This document shows positions 1 to 9,831 of a stretch of 64,000 bases of DNA, piece after piece. Position 1 is the first letter of the stretch; each line of letters starts with the position of its first letter. A model generated the notes under the pieces. The model was given only the letters and a program-made list of their open reading frames with translations. It had not been told where the DNA came from and searched no databases. The translations under genes were made by a program, and so were the position numbers. The stretch comes from Candidatus Marimicrobium litorale (GTDB taxonomy: Bacteria; Pseudomonadota; Gammaproteobacteria; Pseudomonadales; Halieaceae): positions 62,001-126,000 of the forward strand of contig NZ_SHNO01000002.1 of assembly GCF_026262645.1 (NCBI RefSeq), given 5' to 3'.

Positions 1-367
1 GTTCGATGCCGTCGCATTGCGCACGGCAGTCAACATCAACTCGGTTAGCGGGTTGTGCCTGACCAAGCTCGATGTGCTGGATGGGTTGGAGTCTATTCGC
101 ATCTGTGTGGGCTATACCTGCAAGAATGGCAAACCTGTGCCCAACCCTTTTGACTCCGAAGACTATGAGGGGCTGGTGCCCGTTTACGAGGAAGTGCCTG
201 GTTGGAGTGATTCAACGCTGGGAGCAAGAGCCCTCGAGGAACTGCCGCAGCAGGCACGCAACTACATAAACAAAATCGAGACGGTCGTGGGCGCGCCGAT
301 TGATATTATCTCCACCGGCCCGGAGCGTTTGGAGACGATCGTACTCAGGCACCCCTTCGACGCGTGA
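1..367 (+). CDS. purA: Adenylosuccinate synthetase, C-terminal part (5' end outside window)
   Basis: This is the last ~121 residues of adenylosuccinate synthetase, which joins IMP and aspartate with GTP in the first committed step of AMP synthesis in the cytoplasm. The reading frame is open from base 2, and the PurA C-terminal signatures are clear: [24 protein letters not shown] and the final [10 protein letters not shown]. The stop is at 365-367. The start and the GTP-binding N-terminus lie outside the window. In many gammaproteobacteria rnr follows close downstream of purA; here about 14 kb of other genes lie between them. Identification is secure. Confidence 0.95.
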   Translation, partial: FDAVALRTAVNINSVSGLCLTKLDVLDGLESIRICVGYTCKNGKPVPNPFDSEDYEGLVPVYEEVPGWSDSTLGARALEELPQQARNYINKIETVVGAPIDIISTGPERLETIVLRHPFDA

Positions 368-426
368 GGGGGCGTTTTCGGCGACGTTTCCGTCAGAAAC
401 TTTGTCTCTAAAGAGAAAAATAAAGT

Positions 427-1368
427 ATGCATTTGAGAAAGCGAGTTTTGGTAACAGGTGGGGCGGGTTTTCTGGGTTCGCACCTGTGCCAGCGATTGGT
501 TGAGCGGGGCGACGACGTATTGTGTGCGGATAACTTTTTCACCGGTACCAAGGACAATATTATCGACTTGACGGACAAGCCGAATTTTGAGTTGATGCGT
601 CATGATGTGACATTTCCCCTCTACGTAGAAGTAGACGAAATTTATAATCTCGCTTGTCCCGCTTCACCGGTGCATTATCAGCACGATCCGGTGCAGACCA
701 CAAAGACCAGTGTCCATGGCGCGATCAATATGCTGGGTCTTGCCAAGCGCACAGGCGCAAAGATATTTCAGGCCTCAACCAGTGAGGTTTATGGCGATCC
801 TCAGATACACCCTCAACCTGAAAGCTACTGGGGTCATGTCAATCCAGTAGGTGAACGCTCCTGTTACGACGAGGGCAAGCGCTGTGCTGAGACGCTCTTT
901 TTTGACTATCACAGACAGCATGGTCTGAATATCAAAGTAGCCAGAATATTCAACACCTACGGGCCCAAAATGCATCCCAACGATGGCCGGGTGGTGTCGA
1001 ATTTTATTATGCAGGCCCTCAGAGGAGATGCGATCACGATCTTTGGTGACGGCGATCAATCGCGGTCTTTTTGCTATGTTGACGATCTGATTGATGGTTT
1101 CCTTGCCTTGATGGATACCGATGACGCAGTGACCGGCCCCGTGAACCTTGGTAACCCGAATGAGTTCACGATTCTGGAGTTAGCGGAAAAAGTGATTGCC
1201 CTAACAGGTTCGAAATCTGAATTGGTCAACAATCCCCTGCCCAGCGATGATCCCCTGCAGCGCCAACCCAATATTGACGCGGCAAAGGCTTTGCTGGGCT
1301 GGGAACCCGGAATTCAGCTTGAGGAAGGGCTGAAAAGTACAATTGACTATTTTTCACGCATGCTCTGA
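427..1368 (+). CDS. UDP-glucuronate decarboxylase (UDP-xylose synthase)
   Basis: A 313-residue short-chain dehydrogenase/reductase of the extended NAD-dependent family. It most likely converts UDP-glucuronate to UDP-xylose through a 4-keto intermediate. The Rossmann motif GGAGFLGSH is at residues 11-19, the catalytic Ser/Thr region STSEVYGD near 117, and the Y-x-x-x-K pair at Y147 and K151 within CYDEGKR. The SYWGHVNP and CYDEGKR contexts are typical of UXS enzymes rather than simple epimerases. It starts 59 bases after purA and converges with a UDP-glucose dehydrogenase gene that would make its substrate. A bifunctional ArnA-type role is unlikely because there is no formyltransferase domain. 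Confidence 0.9.
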   Translation: MHLRKRVLVTGGAGFLGSHLCQRLVERGDDVLCADNFFTGTKDNIIDLTDKPNFELMRHDVTFPLYVEVDEIYNLACPASPVHYQHDPVQTTKTSVHGAINMLGLAKRTGAKIFQASTSEVYGDPQIHPQPESYWGHVNPVGERSCYDEGKRCAETLFFDYHRQHGLNIKVARIFNTYGPKMHPNDGRVVSNFIMQALRGDAITIFGDGDQSRSFCYVDDLIDGFLALMDTDDAVTGPVNLGNPNEFTILELAEKVIALTGSKSELVNNPLPSDDPLQRQPNIDAAKALLGWEPGIQLEEGLKSTIDYFSRML

Positions 1369-1571
1369 GGTTGCGGCGCGCGCTCTAACGTCAGCGCGGT
1401 GGAGCGATGTATTTCGCACGCTTTCGCCTTTGTACAGTTGGCGTTACCCTGTTGTTCCAGATTTGTGTACACAAGGTGATTGTCTCGCCAACGATTGACG
1501 TGGCCTGCAAAAGTGAATGATTTGGCGCTGTCTAGGTAATGATCATTCGTCGTTGGTGGTCCCGTAGGCGC

Positions 1572-2876
1572 TTAACGCCCGACGCAGCTGTAGTGGAAGC
1601 CGTGAGATTGCACGCGACCCCTTTCGTACACGTTACGCAGGTCGATGAAAACGTCGCCGCTCATCAGGGATTTCACTTTACCGAGGTCGAGTCCTCGGTA
1701 AACGTTCCATTCCGTCATCAGCACTATGGCATCAGCGTCGGCGATAGTATCTTCAACGCTCTCCTGGTACTGGATGGCGTTGGGGAGTTCCTTGCGGGCC
1801 TCATCCATGCCCTGAGGATCATGGGCCTTGATGCAAGCGCCCTGCTCCAGCAGCGCGGGCAGAATAGTGAGCGAGGGCGCATCACGCATATCATCCGTTT
1901 CGGGCTTGAAGGTGAGTCCGAGAACGGCAATCGTTTTATTGGCCGCGCTGCCTCCCAGTGCCTGTTCAATCTTTTCCACCATGCGTCTCTTTTGCGCTGT
2001 GTTAACGTCAACTACCGCCTGCACAATACGACTCGTTGCACCTGCATCCTGTGACATACGGATCATGGCAAGCGTATCTTTTGGAAAGCAGGACCCCCCG
2101 TACCCTGGGCCGGCATGCAAAAACTTTTTACCGATACGCCCGTCAAGCCCCATCCCCCTTGCAACCGCGTGCACGTCGGCGCCGGTTTTTTCACACAGCT
2201 CCGCCACCTCATTGATGAAACTGATTTTTGTGGCAAGAAACGCATTGGCGGCATACTTGGTAATCTCCGCGCTCTCAAGGTCGGTGACCATAATGGGGGT
2301 TTCTATCAAGTTGAGTGGTCGGTATAGCTCGCGAAGCATAGTGCCTGCTCGTTCGGATTGTACGCCCAGTACCACCCGGTCAGGACGCATGAAATCGCCG
2401 ATCGCTGAGCCTTCACGGAGAAACTCGGGGTTGGATGCGACATCGAAATCCGCGTCAGGATTTGTTCGGCTGACAATGTTGTGTACTTCACGGGCAGTGC
2501 CTACCGGTACGGTGGATTTATCGACGATGACGGTGTATCCCTCGAGGTGTTCAGCGATTTCTTCCGCTGCGGCATAGACATACTTTAGATCTGCGTGACC
2601 GTCTCCACGTCGCGTCGGTGTGCCCACAGCGATAAAGACGAGGTCCGCGTCAGCAATCCAGTCTTTTAGCTGGTCGGAAAATTTTAGACGTCCACCCTTC
2701 ACATTGCGAGAAACGAGGTCGTCCAATCCGGGTTCATAGATTGGGATGTTAGCAGCCTGCAGTGCTTTTATTTTTGATGCATCAACGTCGACGCAGGTTA
2801 CATTTGCGCCGAACTCTGCAAAGCAGGCACCGGAGACCAGCCCCACGTAGCCTGCGCCTATCATCACAACATTCAT
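1572..2876 (-). CDS. ugd: UDP-glucose 6-dehydrogenase
   Basis: A 434-residue NAD-dependent dehydrogenase that oxidises UDP-glucose twice to give UDP-glucuronate. It has the N-terminal NAD-binding GAGYVG at 7-12, the conserved STVPVGT near 121-127, the SNPEFLREG motif at 148-156 and the catalytic cysteine C263 in GYGGSCFPKD. Length is normal for bacterial Ugd. Its start codon directly abuts the stop of the upstream epimerase gene, so the two are an operon read leftward. Its product feeds both that epimerase and the convergent UDP-xylose synthase. Confidence 0.95.
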   Translation of the reverse strand: MNVVMIGAGYVGLVSGACFAEFGANVTCVDVDASKIKALQAANIPIYEPGLDDLVSRNVKGGRLKFSDQLKDWIADADLVFIAVGTPTRRGDGHADLKYVYAAAEEIAEHLEGYTVIVDKSTVPVGTAREVHNIVSRTNPDADFDVASNPEFLREGSAIGDFMRPDRVVLGVQSERAGTMLRELYRPLNLIETPIMVTDLESAEITKYAANAFLATKISFINEVAELCEKTGADVHAVARGMGLDGRIGKKFLHAGPGYGGSCFPKDTLAMIRMSQDAGATSRIVQAVVDVNTAQKRRMVEKIEQALGGSAANKTIAVLGLTFKPETDDMRDAPSLTILPALLEQGACIKAHDPQGMDEARKELPNAIQYQESVEDTIADADAIVLMTEWNVYRGLDLGKVKSLMSGDVFIDLRNVYERGRVQSHGFHYSCVGR

Positions 2877-3890
2877 TTAATGCCCCTTATCCATGTGGCT
2901 CATATACCATTCGATAAAATGATCGATGCCTTCCTGTATCGGCGTTCTGGGATGATAGTCCACCGCCTCTATCAGGGCGCCAATGTCGGCATAGGTTGCC
3001 GCTACATCACCAGGCTGCATGGGGAGCAACTGCTTTTCTGCTTTTTTTCCTATGGCCTGTTCGATTGCACCAATAAATTCCATTAACGAGACGGGGTTGT
3101 TGTTTCCAATATTATAGAGTCGATAAGGGGCGCTGCTGGTTCCTGGATCGGGTTGTCGTGAGTCCCAGTCAGGATTGGGGGTGGCGGGCTTGTCTGTCAC
3201 ACGGATGATGCCTTCCACAATATCGTCGATGTAGGTGAAATCCCTTTGCATCTCACCGTTATTGAAAACCTTGATAGGTTCGCCCTTTAAAATGGCATCG
3301 GTGAAAAGGAAAAGCGCCATGTCGGGTCGCCCCCACGGTCCGTAAACAGTGAAAAACCGCAAACCCGTGGTCGGAATGTTGTACAAGTGCGAATAGGTAT
3401 GCGCCATTAGCTCATTGGCCTTTTTAGTCGCCGCGTAGAGTGATATCGGATGATCGACATTGTCGTGAACGGAAAAGGGCATGCTGCCGTTCATGCCGTA
3501 AACCGAGCTGCTGCTGGCGTAGACAAGGTGGCCGATGCGATGGTGTCGACAACATTCAAGTATATTGGTGAAGCCTATGACGTTGCTGTCGATGTAGGCG
3601 TGTGGATTTTCCAATGAGTATCTCACCCCTGCCTGGGCGGCGAGGTTGATAACCGCATCGAAACGCGTTGCCTCGAAGAGCGCATTCAACGCGTCCCGGT
3701 CTCGCAGATCGGCCTTGACGAAGGTGAAGTGATCCTGACGGCGCAATCGCTCCAGGCGTGCCTCTTTCAGGCTGACGTCATAATAATCGTTGAGGTTATC
3801 CAGCCCGATAACCCTGTCGCCTCGGGCGAGGAGTTTTTCACTGAGGTGGTAGCCAATAAAGCCGGCGGCGCCGGTGACGAGTATCTGCAT
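2877..3890 (-). CDS. UDP-glucuronate 4-epimerase-type NAD-dependent epimerase
   Basis: A 337-residue SDR epimerase with GAAGFIGYH at 7-15, the catalytic SSSSVYG at 126-132 and Y152/K156 in LYAATKK. The stretch [17 protein letters not shown] is characteristic of the CapI/LspL/GAE group that interconverts UDP-glucuronate and UDP-galacturonate, hence the call. It is the first gene of a two-gene operon with ugd, which makes its likely substrate. Genuine substrate specificity cannot be proven from sequence; a related epimerase acting on UDP-N-acetylhexosamines is the main alternative. Confidence 0.85.
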   Translation of the reverse strand: MQILVTGAAGFIGYHLSEKLLARGDRVIGLDNLNDYYDVSLKEARLERLRRQDHFTFVKADLRDRDALNALFEATRFDAVINLAAQAGVRYSLENPHAYIDSNVIGFTNILECCRHHRIGHLVYASSSSVYGMNGSMPFSVHDNVDHPISLYAATKKANELMAHTYSHLYNIPTTGLRFFTVYGPWGRPDMALFLFTDAILKGEPIKVFNNGEMQRDFTYIDDIVEGIIRVTDKPATPNPDWDSRQPDPGTSSAPYRLYNIGNNNPVSLMEFIGAIEQAIGKKAEKQLLPMQPGDVAATYADIGALIEAVDYHPRTPIQEGIDHFIEWYMSHMDKGH

Positions 3891-4050
3891 GGGAAGGGAT
3901 CTATTACCGAGTTGGAGTCACATAATATAGAGTTTTTCTGATATTTTCATAGTCGGATAGTCAGAGAGTATGACGCCCTGCGGGTTTTTCCCTCATACCA
4001 ATCGGTTATACTCACAGTCTTTATTACAGTCGACGTGATGGGATAATACT

Positions 4051-5070
4051 ATGACGGGTACCGTGTTGGTGACTGGAGGAGCGGGCTACATTGGCAGCCA
4101 CGCCTGTGTTGCTTTGATTGACGCGGGATATGACGTGGTTGTGCTGGACAACCTGTCTAACAGCAGCGCCGTAGCCTTGGAGCGATGCGGCAGTATTTGT
4201 GGGACAGTGCCTGAGTTTGTGCAGGGTGATATACGCGATCGCCAGTGCCTGGACGCGGTATTCAGTCGGCATACAGTGCGGGCGGTGTTGCACTTTGCCG
4301 GTCTCAAGGCAGTGGGTGAATCGGTAGCAATGCCATTGGAATACTACGACTGCAATGTCTCTGGTTCGCTTGTGCTGCTGGAGGCGATGGCGAAAGCAGG
4401 GGTAAAAAATCTTGTGTTTTCCTCATCGGCTACGGTCTATGGCGACCCGGCAACTGTGCCTATCCGCGAGGATTTCAATCTGGCGCCCACCAGCCCCTAC
4501 GGGCGAACCAAGCGCATGGTTGAGGACATACTTGCTGACTGGCAGGTGGCCAACCCGGACTGGAGTATTTGCCGCCTACGCTATTTCAATCCGGTCGGTG
4601 CCCATCCAGGTGGTACGATAGGCGAAGACCCGCAGGGCCACCCGAATAATCTGATGCCATTCATTGCGCAGGTCGCTGTAGGTCAGCGCGATAAGCTGTT
4701 TGTTTTTGGCGACGACTATGCAACATCTGATGGTACGGGTGTTCGCGACTACATTCACGTCATGGACCTTGTAGAGGGACACGTGTCTGCGCTCGACTAT
4801 GTGTGTCGTCAAACAGGGTTGCACACCATTAACCTCGGTACCGGTAACGGTGTGTCAGTGCTGGAGATGATCAGCGCGTTCGAGCGTGCCAGCGGAAAGG
4901 CGGTGCCCTACGAGATTGTTGCAAGGCGACCGGGCGATATCGCCACCTGCTGGGCCGACCCAACGCTGGCGCAAACATTGCTGCAGTGGAGGGCGTCTCG
5001 CGACCTTGCGCAGATGTGTCAGGATACCTGGCGTTGGCAAGCGTCTAATCCGCGGGGCTACGCCTCCTGA
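4051..5070 (+). CDS. galE: UDP-glucose 4-epimerase
   Basis: A 339-residue GalE, which interconverts UDP-glucose and UDP-galactose with tightly bound NAD. GGAGYIGSH lies at 9-17, SSSATVYGDP around 124-133, and the Y150/K154 pair in SPYGRTK. The C-terminal substrate loop with VRDYIHVMDL is also typical of GalE. It is divergent from the UDP-glucuronate epimerase gene across a 160-base gap. GGGA about nine bases before the ATG can serve as ribosome binding site. It belongs to the local nucleotide-sugar module. Confidence 0.93.
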   Translation: MTGTVLVTGGAGYIGSHACVALIDAGYDVVVLDNLSNSSAVALERCGSICGTVPEFVQGDIRDRQCLDAVFSRHTVRAVLHFAGLKAVGESVAMPLEYYDCNVSGSLVLLEAMAKAGVKNLVFSSSATVYGDPATVPIREDFNLAPTSPYGRTKRMVEDILADWQVANPDWSICRLRYFNPVGAHPGGTIGEDPQGHPNNLMPFIAQVAVGQRDKLFVFGDDYATSDGTGVRDYIHVMDLVEGHVSALDYVCRQTGLHTINLGTGNGVSVLEMISAFERASGKAVPYEIVARRPGDIATCWADPTLAQTLLQWRASRDLAQMCQDTWRWQASNPRGYAS

Positions 5071-5226
5071 TTAACGCGTTGCACGATTCAGGCCCGGTGA
5101 CCGAGATCGTTCCTGTGCCAATCGGCCCGCCGTTCGTGTGTACTTCGAAAGAAAATCTAATCAGCAATACGCGCAGAAACACCTTTTATGCTGCGGGATT
5201 TTGGCCCTTCAGGTAGCTCGCCGAGC

Positions 5227-6051
5227 TCAGTGGAGCGAGGACTTTCCGGTGCGGCCGCCGCAAAACGGAAAATGTGACCCGAACGCGTCGCCATTCTCAT
5301 CTTCGTTTTGACGCAGCCCCCGAAGGCCCAATAGCGCCAGTAAGCCTGACATTAGAGCGAGTAGCCAGAGCGGAGCCAGCGGCACAGAGGTTGGGCCCGT
5401 GCTCGAACAATTTATGGGCGTGGATGCGAGGCTGACGCTACCGTTGTAAAAGGTCTGTCCAGACCAATTCAATGCGTTGCTGCAATAGCTGACAGTGGCC
5501 AGCCCAGTATTGTTTTGAAACATGGTGTCTATATCGAAGGCTTCGAATGCCCCCCTGAACTCGACTGTGCTGAGGTTGTTCCTATTGAAAGCATTAGCGT
5601 CGATAGTAGTGACACTAGCGGGAACGGTTAGAGTTTCAAGAGCGTTGCTCTCGAACGCTTTCTTTCCGATAATTTTTACGCCGTCCGGAATTCTTATATT
5701 TTTGAGGGTGTTGCCCTTAAAGGCTTTTTCGCCAAAAGTCTGTATGTTTTGTCCTATGACTACGCTGAACAGATTTTGATCTTCAAAGGCTTGAATTTTG
5801 ACACGGGTCACTGCGTAATCGATTGAGCCTTCCCGCACCGTAGCTGGAATTGTTATGTTTAAGTCACTGCATATTGCTGTATCACAGCCTGCCAGTTCGA
5901 CCTGATTATCGGGCGTTCCGGCAATGACGTCATAACTCAAGCCAAGCGCGTTGAAAGCAAAGGTTTGACTCGAAAAGAGTGTTGAAGAAATAAGAAGAAA
6001 ATAAAGAGCTGGCAAGCCGTATTGCGGTATTCGAAGACGTGACATCTCCAT
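5227..6051 (-). CDS. Secreted BspA-like leucine-rich-repeat protein with C-terminal membrane anchor
   Basis: A 274-residue protein starting at the ATG at 6051, which has AGGA nine bases upstream and opens with a signal peptide (hydrophobic stretch ending near SQTFA). The mature part contains BspA/LRR_5-type repeats with recurring pattern I..AF..N.L..I.IP..V..I (for example FEDQNL, FKGNTL, FESNAL, FNRNNL). Near the C-terminus a VPLAPLWLLAL stretch begins a single hydrophobic helix followed by RGLRQ, resembling IPTL/PEP-CTERM-like sorting or anchoring tails. An unusually long ~26-residue polar tail follows. Function is unknown; a surface adhesion or matrix role is only an inference. Upstream in-frame codons to 6186 lack support. 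Confidence 0.75.
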   Translation of the reverse strand: MEMSRLRIPQYGLPALYFLLISSTLFSSQTFAFNALGLSYDVIAGTPDNQVELAGCDTAICSDLNITIPATVREGSIDYAVTRVKIQAFEDQNLFSVVIGQNIQTFGEKAFKGNTLKNIRIPDGVKIIGKKAFESNALETLTVPASVTTIDANAFNRNNLSTVEFRGAFEAFDIDTMFQNNTGLATVSYCSNALNWSGQTFYNGSVSLASTPINCSSTGPTSVPLAPLWLLALMSGLLALLGLRGLRQNEDENGDAFGSHFPFCGGRTGKSSLH

Positions 6052-6453
6052 TAGAGAATTCCTAATGCGTAATCTATGATGCGAAAACCGCGGGTATGCA
6101 GTGATAGTATCGATCGGTTCGGTTAAGTCAAGGGCATGGCATGGCCCTGCAGGCTTGAGAAGCGACCGGCTGGAAATTGTCGCCATCGTCGCTGCGCGTA
6201 CATCCGGTCAATCAAAGTATTAATGTCAGGTCCGGGCGCACACGCTGCTGTTGACTGAGCGTTGTATCAACGTTGCGGTCATCATGAGCGAACAGATTGT
6301 CGCTTGCAGTTTTCCCCCAAGCTTAACTTTCGGTTTTACTGCGGCTGAGACTAACCGCTCGTAAAGCGACCAATTATTGCGAAATAGACAAGCAGCGATT
6401 ATTCGGCGTGGTCTTCCTCTACGAATGCCCAGGTAAGCTCTGCTGAAACGATC
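6052..6453. other. Intergenic region upstream of the LRR gene
   Basis: About 400 bases separate the start of the leftward LRR gene from the end of the leftward AraC-type regulator gene. No convincing reading frame, RNA gene, repeat or strong hairpin was seen. It presumably holds the LRR gene promoter. Confidence 0.5.
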
Positions 6454-6855
6454 TTACCCGCATTGGCACTCATGGTGGGCCTTGTACTCGCTATAGGTCA
6501 GGCCGGTCCATCGTCGGAAGGCTCGGTAAAAGCTGTTGACCTCGAGATAACCAAGCTCATCTGCCAGACATTTACCCGGCAGCCATGCCTGTTTTAGCAC
6601 TTGTTCACACCGATATTGTCGAGCTCGATCGAGCAAAAACTGGTAGCACGTATGGTCGGCACGCAGACGCCGACGCAGGGTGGTGCCACTCATACCAAGG
6701 GTTTCAGCGACCGAGTCCGCCCGCAGGCGGGCGAGATCTCCGCCAAGCAAGATTGTCAGCACCTTATCGGTTGTTCTCGTGGGCGCTGGGTACTCAGTGC
6801 GATGGGGCGGGGTCGCGTGGTGGCTGCCCGAGACTAGCAGGGATAAATTTTCCAT
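6454..6855 (-). CDS. Small AraC-family DNA-binding protein
   Basis: A 133-residue protein made almost only of the AraC/XylS DNA-binding domain, starting at the ATG at 6855 with AAGGA ten bases upstream. The first helix-turn-helix lies around VAETLGMSGTTLRRRLRAD, and the second includes LADELGYLEVNSFYRAFRRW followed by TGLTYSEYK, the usual AraC ending. The ligand-binding/dimerisation domain typical of 250-330-residue family members is missing, leaving only a ~30-residue N-terminal lead. It may be a stand-alone regulator or a remnant of a larger one. Target genes are unknown; the LRR gene is immediately downstream. Confidence 0.8.
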   Translation of the reverse strand: MENLSLLVSGSHHATPPHRTEYPAPTRTTDKVLTILLGGDLARLRADSVAETLGMSGTTLRRRLRADHTCYQFLLDRARQYRCEQVLKQAWLPGKCLADELGYLEVNSFYRAFRRWTGLTYSEYKAHHECQCG

Positions 6856-7040
6856 AATCAAAACGTCCTTGTTTCGGTTTCTGGATGACGAATAGTGAGA
6901 GACTGAAGGTTTTCAGGGCCACAATCCGTGTCGCCCCGGTACACCTATTTTCAGGCTAGCACAGGTTCTGCGGAAATAAAGCCGGCCGCGCGCCCTGACT
7001 GAATATGATGGTAATCATCACCGGCCTGAAACGATATGGC

Positions 7041-8972
7041 CTAAAAATCGGGAGTAGGGCAGTCCATGACTGCGGCGACGCTGCAGATCAATTCTCGTTC
7101 CTGCGGGTTGAGCTCCCCGTCGATACTCGCAGACAGCGCCATGGCTTTCAGTATTCGGGGTTTGAGCAGAGGATAGCAGTCGTTGAGCTCGTTTACTGCC
7201 CGGCTGAAAGTGGCAACATCGCATGACTGGGAGGGCGCGATCGTCATGTCGCTGAGGTCCAGACTGTTTGCGGCAGCACCAAAGGCTAACCCGGAATCAT
7301 CGTCTCCGTGGTAGGCCAGCACTGATAACACAGTGCGCAGTTGCTGGGAAACCCGACGCAGTGTGCGATGGCGCGGGCGGCCGGGGCGCACGCGGAAAAA
7401 CTCGGGGTCCAGGTAGTGGCGAATCAATTGGAACAGGCACCACTCGTAAAGGCTCGTTCGTCGGTCCGCCCTGATCAGGGCGAGCAGGGTATTCTTGAAC
7501 ACCCGATACTGCTGCCTTGACATGGACTTCAGCGCCGGCAGACACATCTCCACCAGCGGCAGCCGCTGTCCGGCGTTCAACTCCTGTACCGCTGGCGACA
7601 CGGCAATCATTGTCTCCCTTAGCCCTGAAATCTCTGCAGCGGCAATCACCTCAAACTGTTTCTGGCGTATAGATATCACAGGGTCTAACAACAGTGAAAA
7701 AATCAGAACATGGGCGCCCAGCGGTTCCCTGCACTGTTGAGCCAGCGCCAAAGGAATGCCCTCTGGCAGTGCGGACGCCGTCCCAGGTGGGTCGGTGGCG
7801 AAATGCGCATCTGCAAGCGTCGTAGAGTCGCCTTTGTCCATGATTGCCCCGGCTATTGCCGCGGTGACAATGGCAGCTCTGCCCACGCCTGCCTCGCTGC
7901 TGCGGGTATCCGTGGGCGTCTCTCTGTAATGAACAGGTTCGCGTCTGATGAACTCTCCGTTCCACTCTGGCTCCACTCGCCGGATTCTGTTTTCCAGTGG
8001 CGGGTGTGTGGCGAACAAGTGCCACAGTCTGTGTTCTATTTGACCGAAAAAAATATGGGACATCTCGTTAGCGCGCGCAGCGTGCACCAGCGTGCCCGGA
8101 ATATAACCGCCGATAACCTTTAATGCGTCTGCAATACCGGTTTTGCTCCGTGTCAATTGCACCGCGCTGGCATCGGCGAGGTATTCCTTCTGGCGGGAAA
8201 TGGCAGCTTTTATAAAGCCTGCTACCGCTCCCCCCAGCCATCCAAGGGCGAGCAAGCCCAGCCCGAGGCCGAGAAAAGCGGTTCCGCCATTACGGCGGCT
8301 GCTGGAGCCGGTGCGGGCATGGTTGCTTGAGCGCAAAATGAAATGGCCGACATCGCCGATAAAGGTAATCCCCTTCAGCATGGCTGCCAGGCGGATGTTC
8401 AATCGCATATCGCCATTGAGTATATGGCTGAACTCGTGGGCGATGACCCCTTGCAGTTCATTCCTCTGCAGGTGATCAATGGTGCCGCGGGTCACTGCCA
8501 CTACGGCATTCGCCGGCGTTATGCCCGCGGCAAACGCGTTGATACCGCGCTCGTCGTTCATCACATAAACGGGTGGGACGGGCATGTTGGCCGCCAACGC
8601 CATCTCTTGCACCACGTTCAGGCAGCGTTGCTCTGCGGCGTCATCCGACTGCGGTAAAACCCGGGTGCCTCCCATACGTTCGGCCACGGTCTTGCCGCCG
8701 GTAGACAACTGTATCCACTTTACGAGTACTACCATGGCGACCGTGGCAGAGACCGCAAGGCCGATCATGCCGAAACGCGCCCAACTGAAATAGGCGGCAA
8801 AGCCATCTATACCAGTACCGCCGCTGTAGAGGTTGTAATCCTGACTGACGAAGAGAAAGGCTGCTACGGCGGCATTAGTCAGTGTCACCAAAAGCAAGAC
8901 TGCGGCGACAAAAAGCAGCACTAACAGGCGCGTGTTGCGCCTTGCGTGATCCTGCTGGGCAAAGAAGTCCAT
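7041..8972 (-). CDS. Membrane M48-family metallopeptidase (HtpX-like) with long C-terminal extension
   Basis: A 643-residue protein with two N-terminal membrane helices (about 15-43 and 66-86) and the zinc-peptidase motif HEFSH at 179-183, followed by the EYLADASAV segment that supplies the third zinc ligand. This matches M48 peptidases involved in membrane protein quality control. Beyond the peptidase (after ~residue 300) lies a ~340-residue extension whose last part, DGELNPQERELI, resembles TerB-like helical domains (inference). The gene sits 18 bases downstream of a lemA gene on the same strand; LemA and M48 peptidases are often neighbours. The start ATG is at 8972. Confidence 0.88.
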   Translation of the reverse strand: MDFFAQQDHARRNTRLLVLLFVAAVLLLVTLTNAAVAAFLFVSQDYNLYSGGTGIDGFAAYFSWARFGMIGLAVSATVAMVVLVKWIQLSTGGKTVAERMGGTRVLPQSDDAAEQRCLNVVQEMALAANMPVPPVYVMNDERGINAFAAGITPANAVVAVTRGTIDHLQRNELQGVIAHEFSHILNGDMRLNIRLAAMLKGITFIGDVGHFILRSSNHARTGSSSRRNGGTAFLGLGLGLLALGWLGGAVAGFIKAAISRQKEYLADASAVQLTRSKTGIADALKVIGGYIPGTLVHAARANEMSHIFFGQIEHRLWHLFATHPPLENRIRRVEPEWNGEFIRREPVHYRETPTDTRSSEAGVGRAAIVTAAIAGAIMDKGDSTTLADAHFATDPPGTASALPEGIPLALAQQCREPLGAHVLIFSLLLDPVISIRQKQFEVIAAAEISGLRETMIAVSPAVQELNAGQRLPLVEMCLPALKSMSRQQYRVFKNTLLALIRADRRTSLYEWCLFQLIRHYLDPEFFRVRPGRPRHRTLRRVSQQLRTVLSVLAYHGDDDSGLAFGAAANSLDLSDMTIAPSQSCDVATFSRAVNELNDCYPLLKPRILKAMALSASIDGELNPQERELICSVAAVMDCPTPDF

Positions 8973-8990
8973 CCGGCCGGGGCCGCCGAA

Positions 8991-9587
8991 TCAGAATGAC
9001 ACCTGCGGTGCTGCCTGAATCGCCGGGGAATCCTCAAACTCCAGTAGAGTGGCGTCTTCGGGGTGGCCAAACCGTGCCGCAAAGAACAGGGGCGGAAAGC
9101 TCTGCCGGTAAGTATTGTAGGTCATGACAGCATCATTGAAGCCCTGTCGAGCAAAGGCTACGCGATTTTCGGTGGTAGTAAGCTCCTCGGTGAGCTGCAT
9201 CATATTTTCATTGGCTTTCAGTTGTGGATAAGCCTCCATTGTAACGTTCAGTTTGCCCAAGGCACTACCCACCGCGCCCTCAGCGCTTGCGAGTTTGCCC
9301 AGATCAGCAGGGCCAATATGACCGCCTTGCATCCCCTTGAGTATGGCCGCAGCGTCATTGCGTGCAGTCACAACAGCCTCCAGTGTTGTTCGCTCATGCT
9401 CCATATAAGCCCGCGCAGTTTCCACCAGGTTGGGTATCAGGTCATAGCGGCGTTTTAGCTGTACTTCAATCTGGGAAAAAGCATTGAGGTAACGATTCTT
9501 GAAAGTGACCAGAGTGTTGTAAATATTGGTGACGTAGATCACCAGGCCAATGAGCACCAGCCAAAGGATAATGGTCGAGACGTCCAT
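8991..9587 (-). CDS. LemA family protein
   Basis: A 198-residue LemA protein: one N-terminal transmembrane helix (about residues 5-24), then the conserved NIYNTLVTFKNR and IEVQLKRRYDLIPNLVETA segments and a long helical body with TARNDA. LemA proteins are membrane-anchored with the helical part facing outside, and their biochemical role is not settled. It is the first gene of a leftward operon with the M48 peptidase, suggesting that it works with or is handled by that protease. Confidence 0.92.
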   Translation of the reverse strand: MDVSTIILWLVLIGLVIYVTNIYNTLVTFKNRYLNAFSQIEVQLKRRYDLIPNLVETARAYMEHERTTLEAVVTARNDAAAILKGMQGGHIGPADLGKLASAEGAVGSALGKLNVTMEAYPQLKANENMMQLTEELTTTENRVAFARQGFNDAVMTYNTYRQSFPPLFFAARFGHPEDATLLEFEDSPAIQAAPQVSF

Positions 9588-9831
9588 GCGGTCTACCCCG
9601 GTTATTAATTTTTCGTGGTGGCGTGATCCTGAGACTCATACTGGCGAAGCCACGCGGTATTTTCAACTCGTTAATTGCCGTTTTGCCGAAGCGCCGGCGC
9701 GTATTAATATAAAACTTCTTTCTCAATTAGCTTGACTGACCGTGCGTAGCCTTGAAAGATGTTGATGGCGGCTCGGGGATAATGAATTTCTAGCTGATGT
9801 GTTTGGTTTTAGCCTACGGATGGGGGCGTTT

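Noticed and set aside
1828-2577. Plus-strand 249-residue frame antisense to ugd
   Set aside because: Ser/Arg-rich shadow of a well-identified dehydrogenase.
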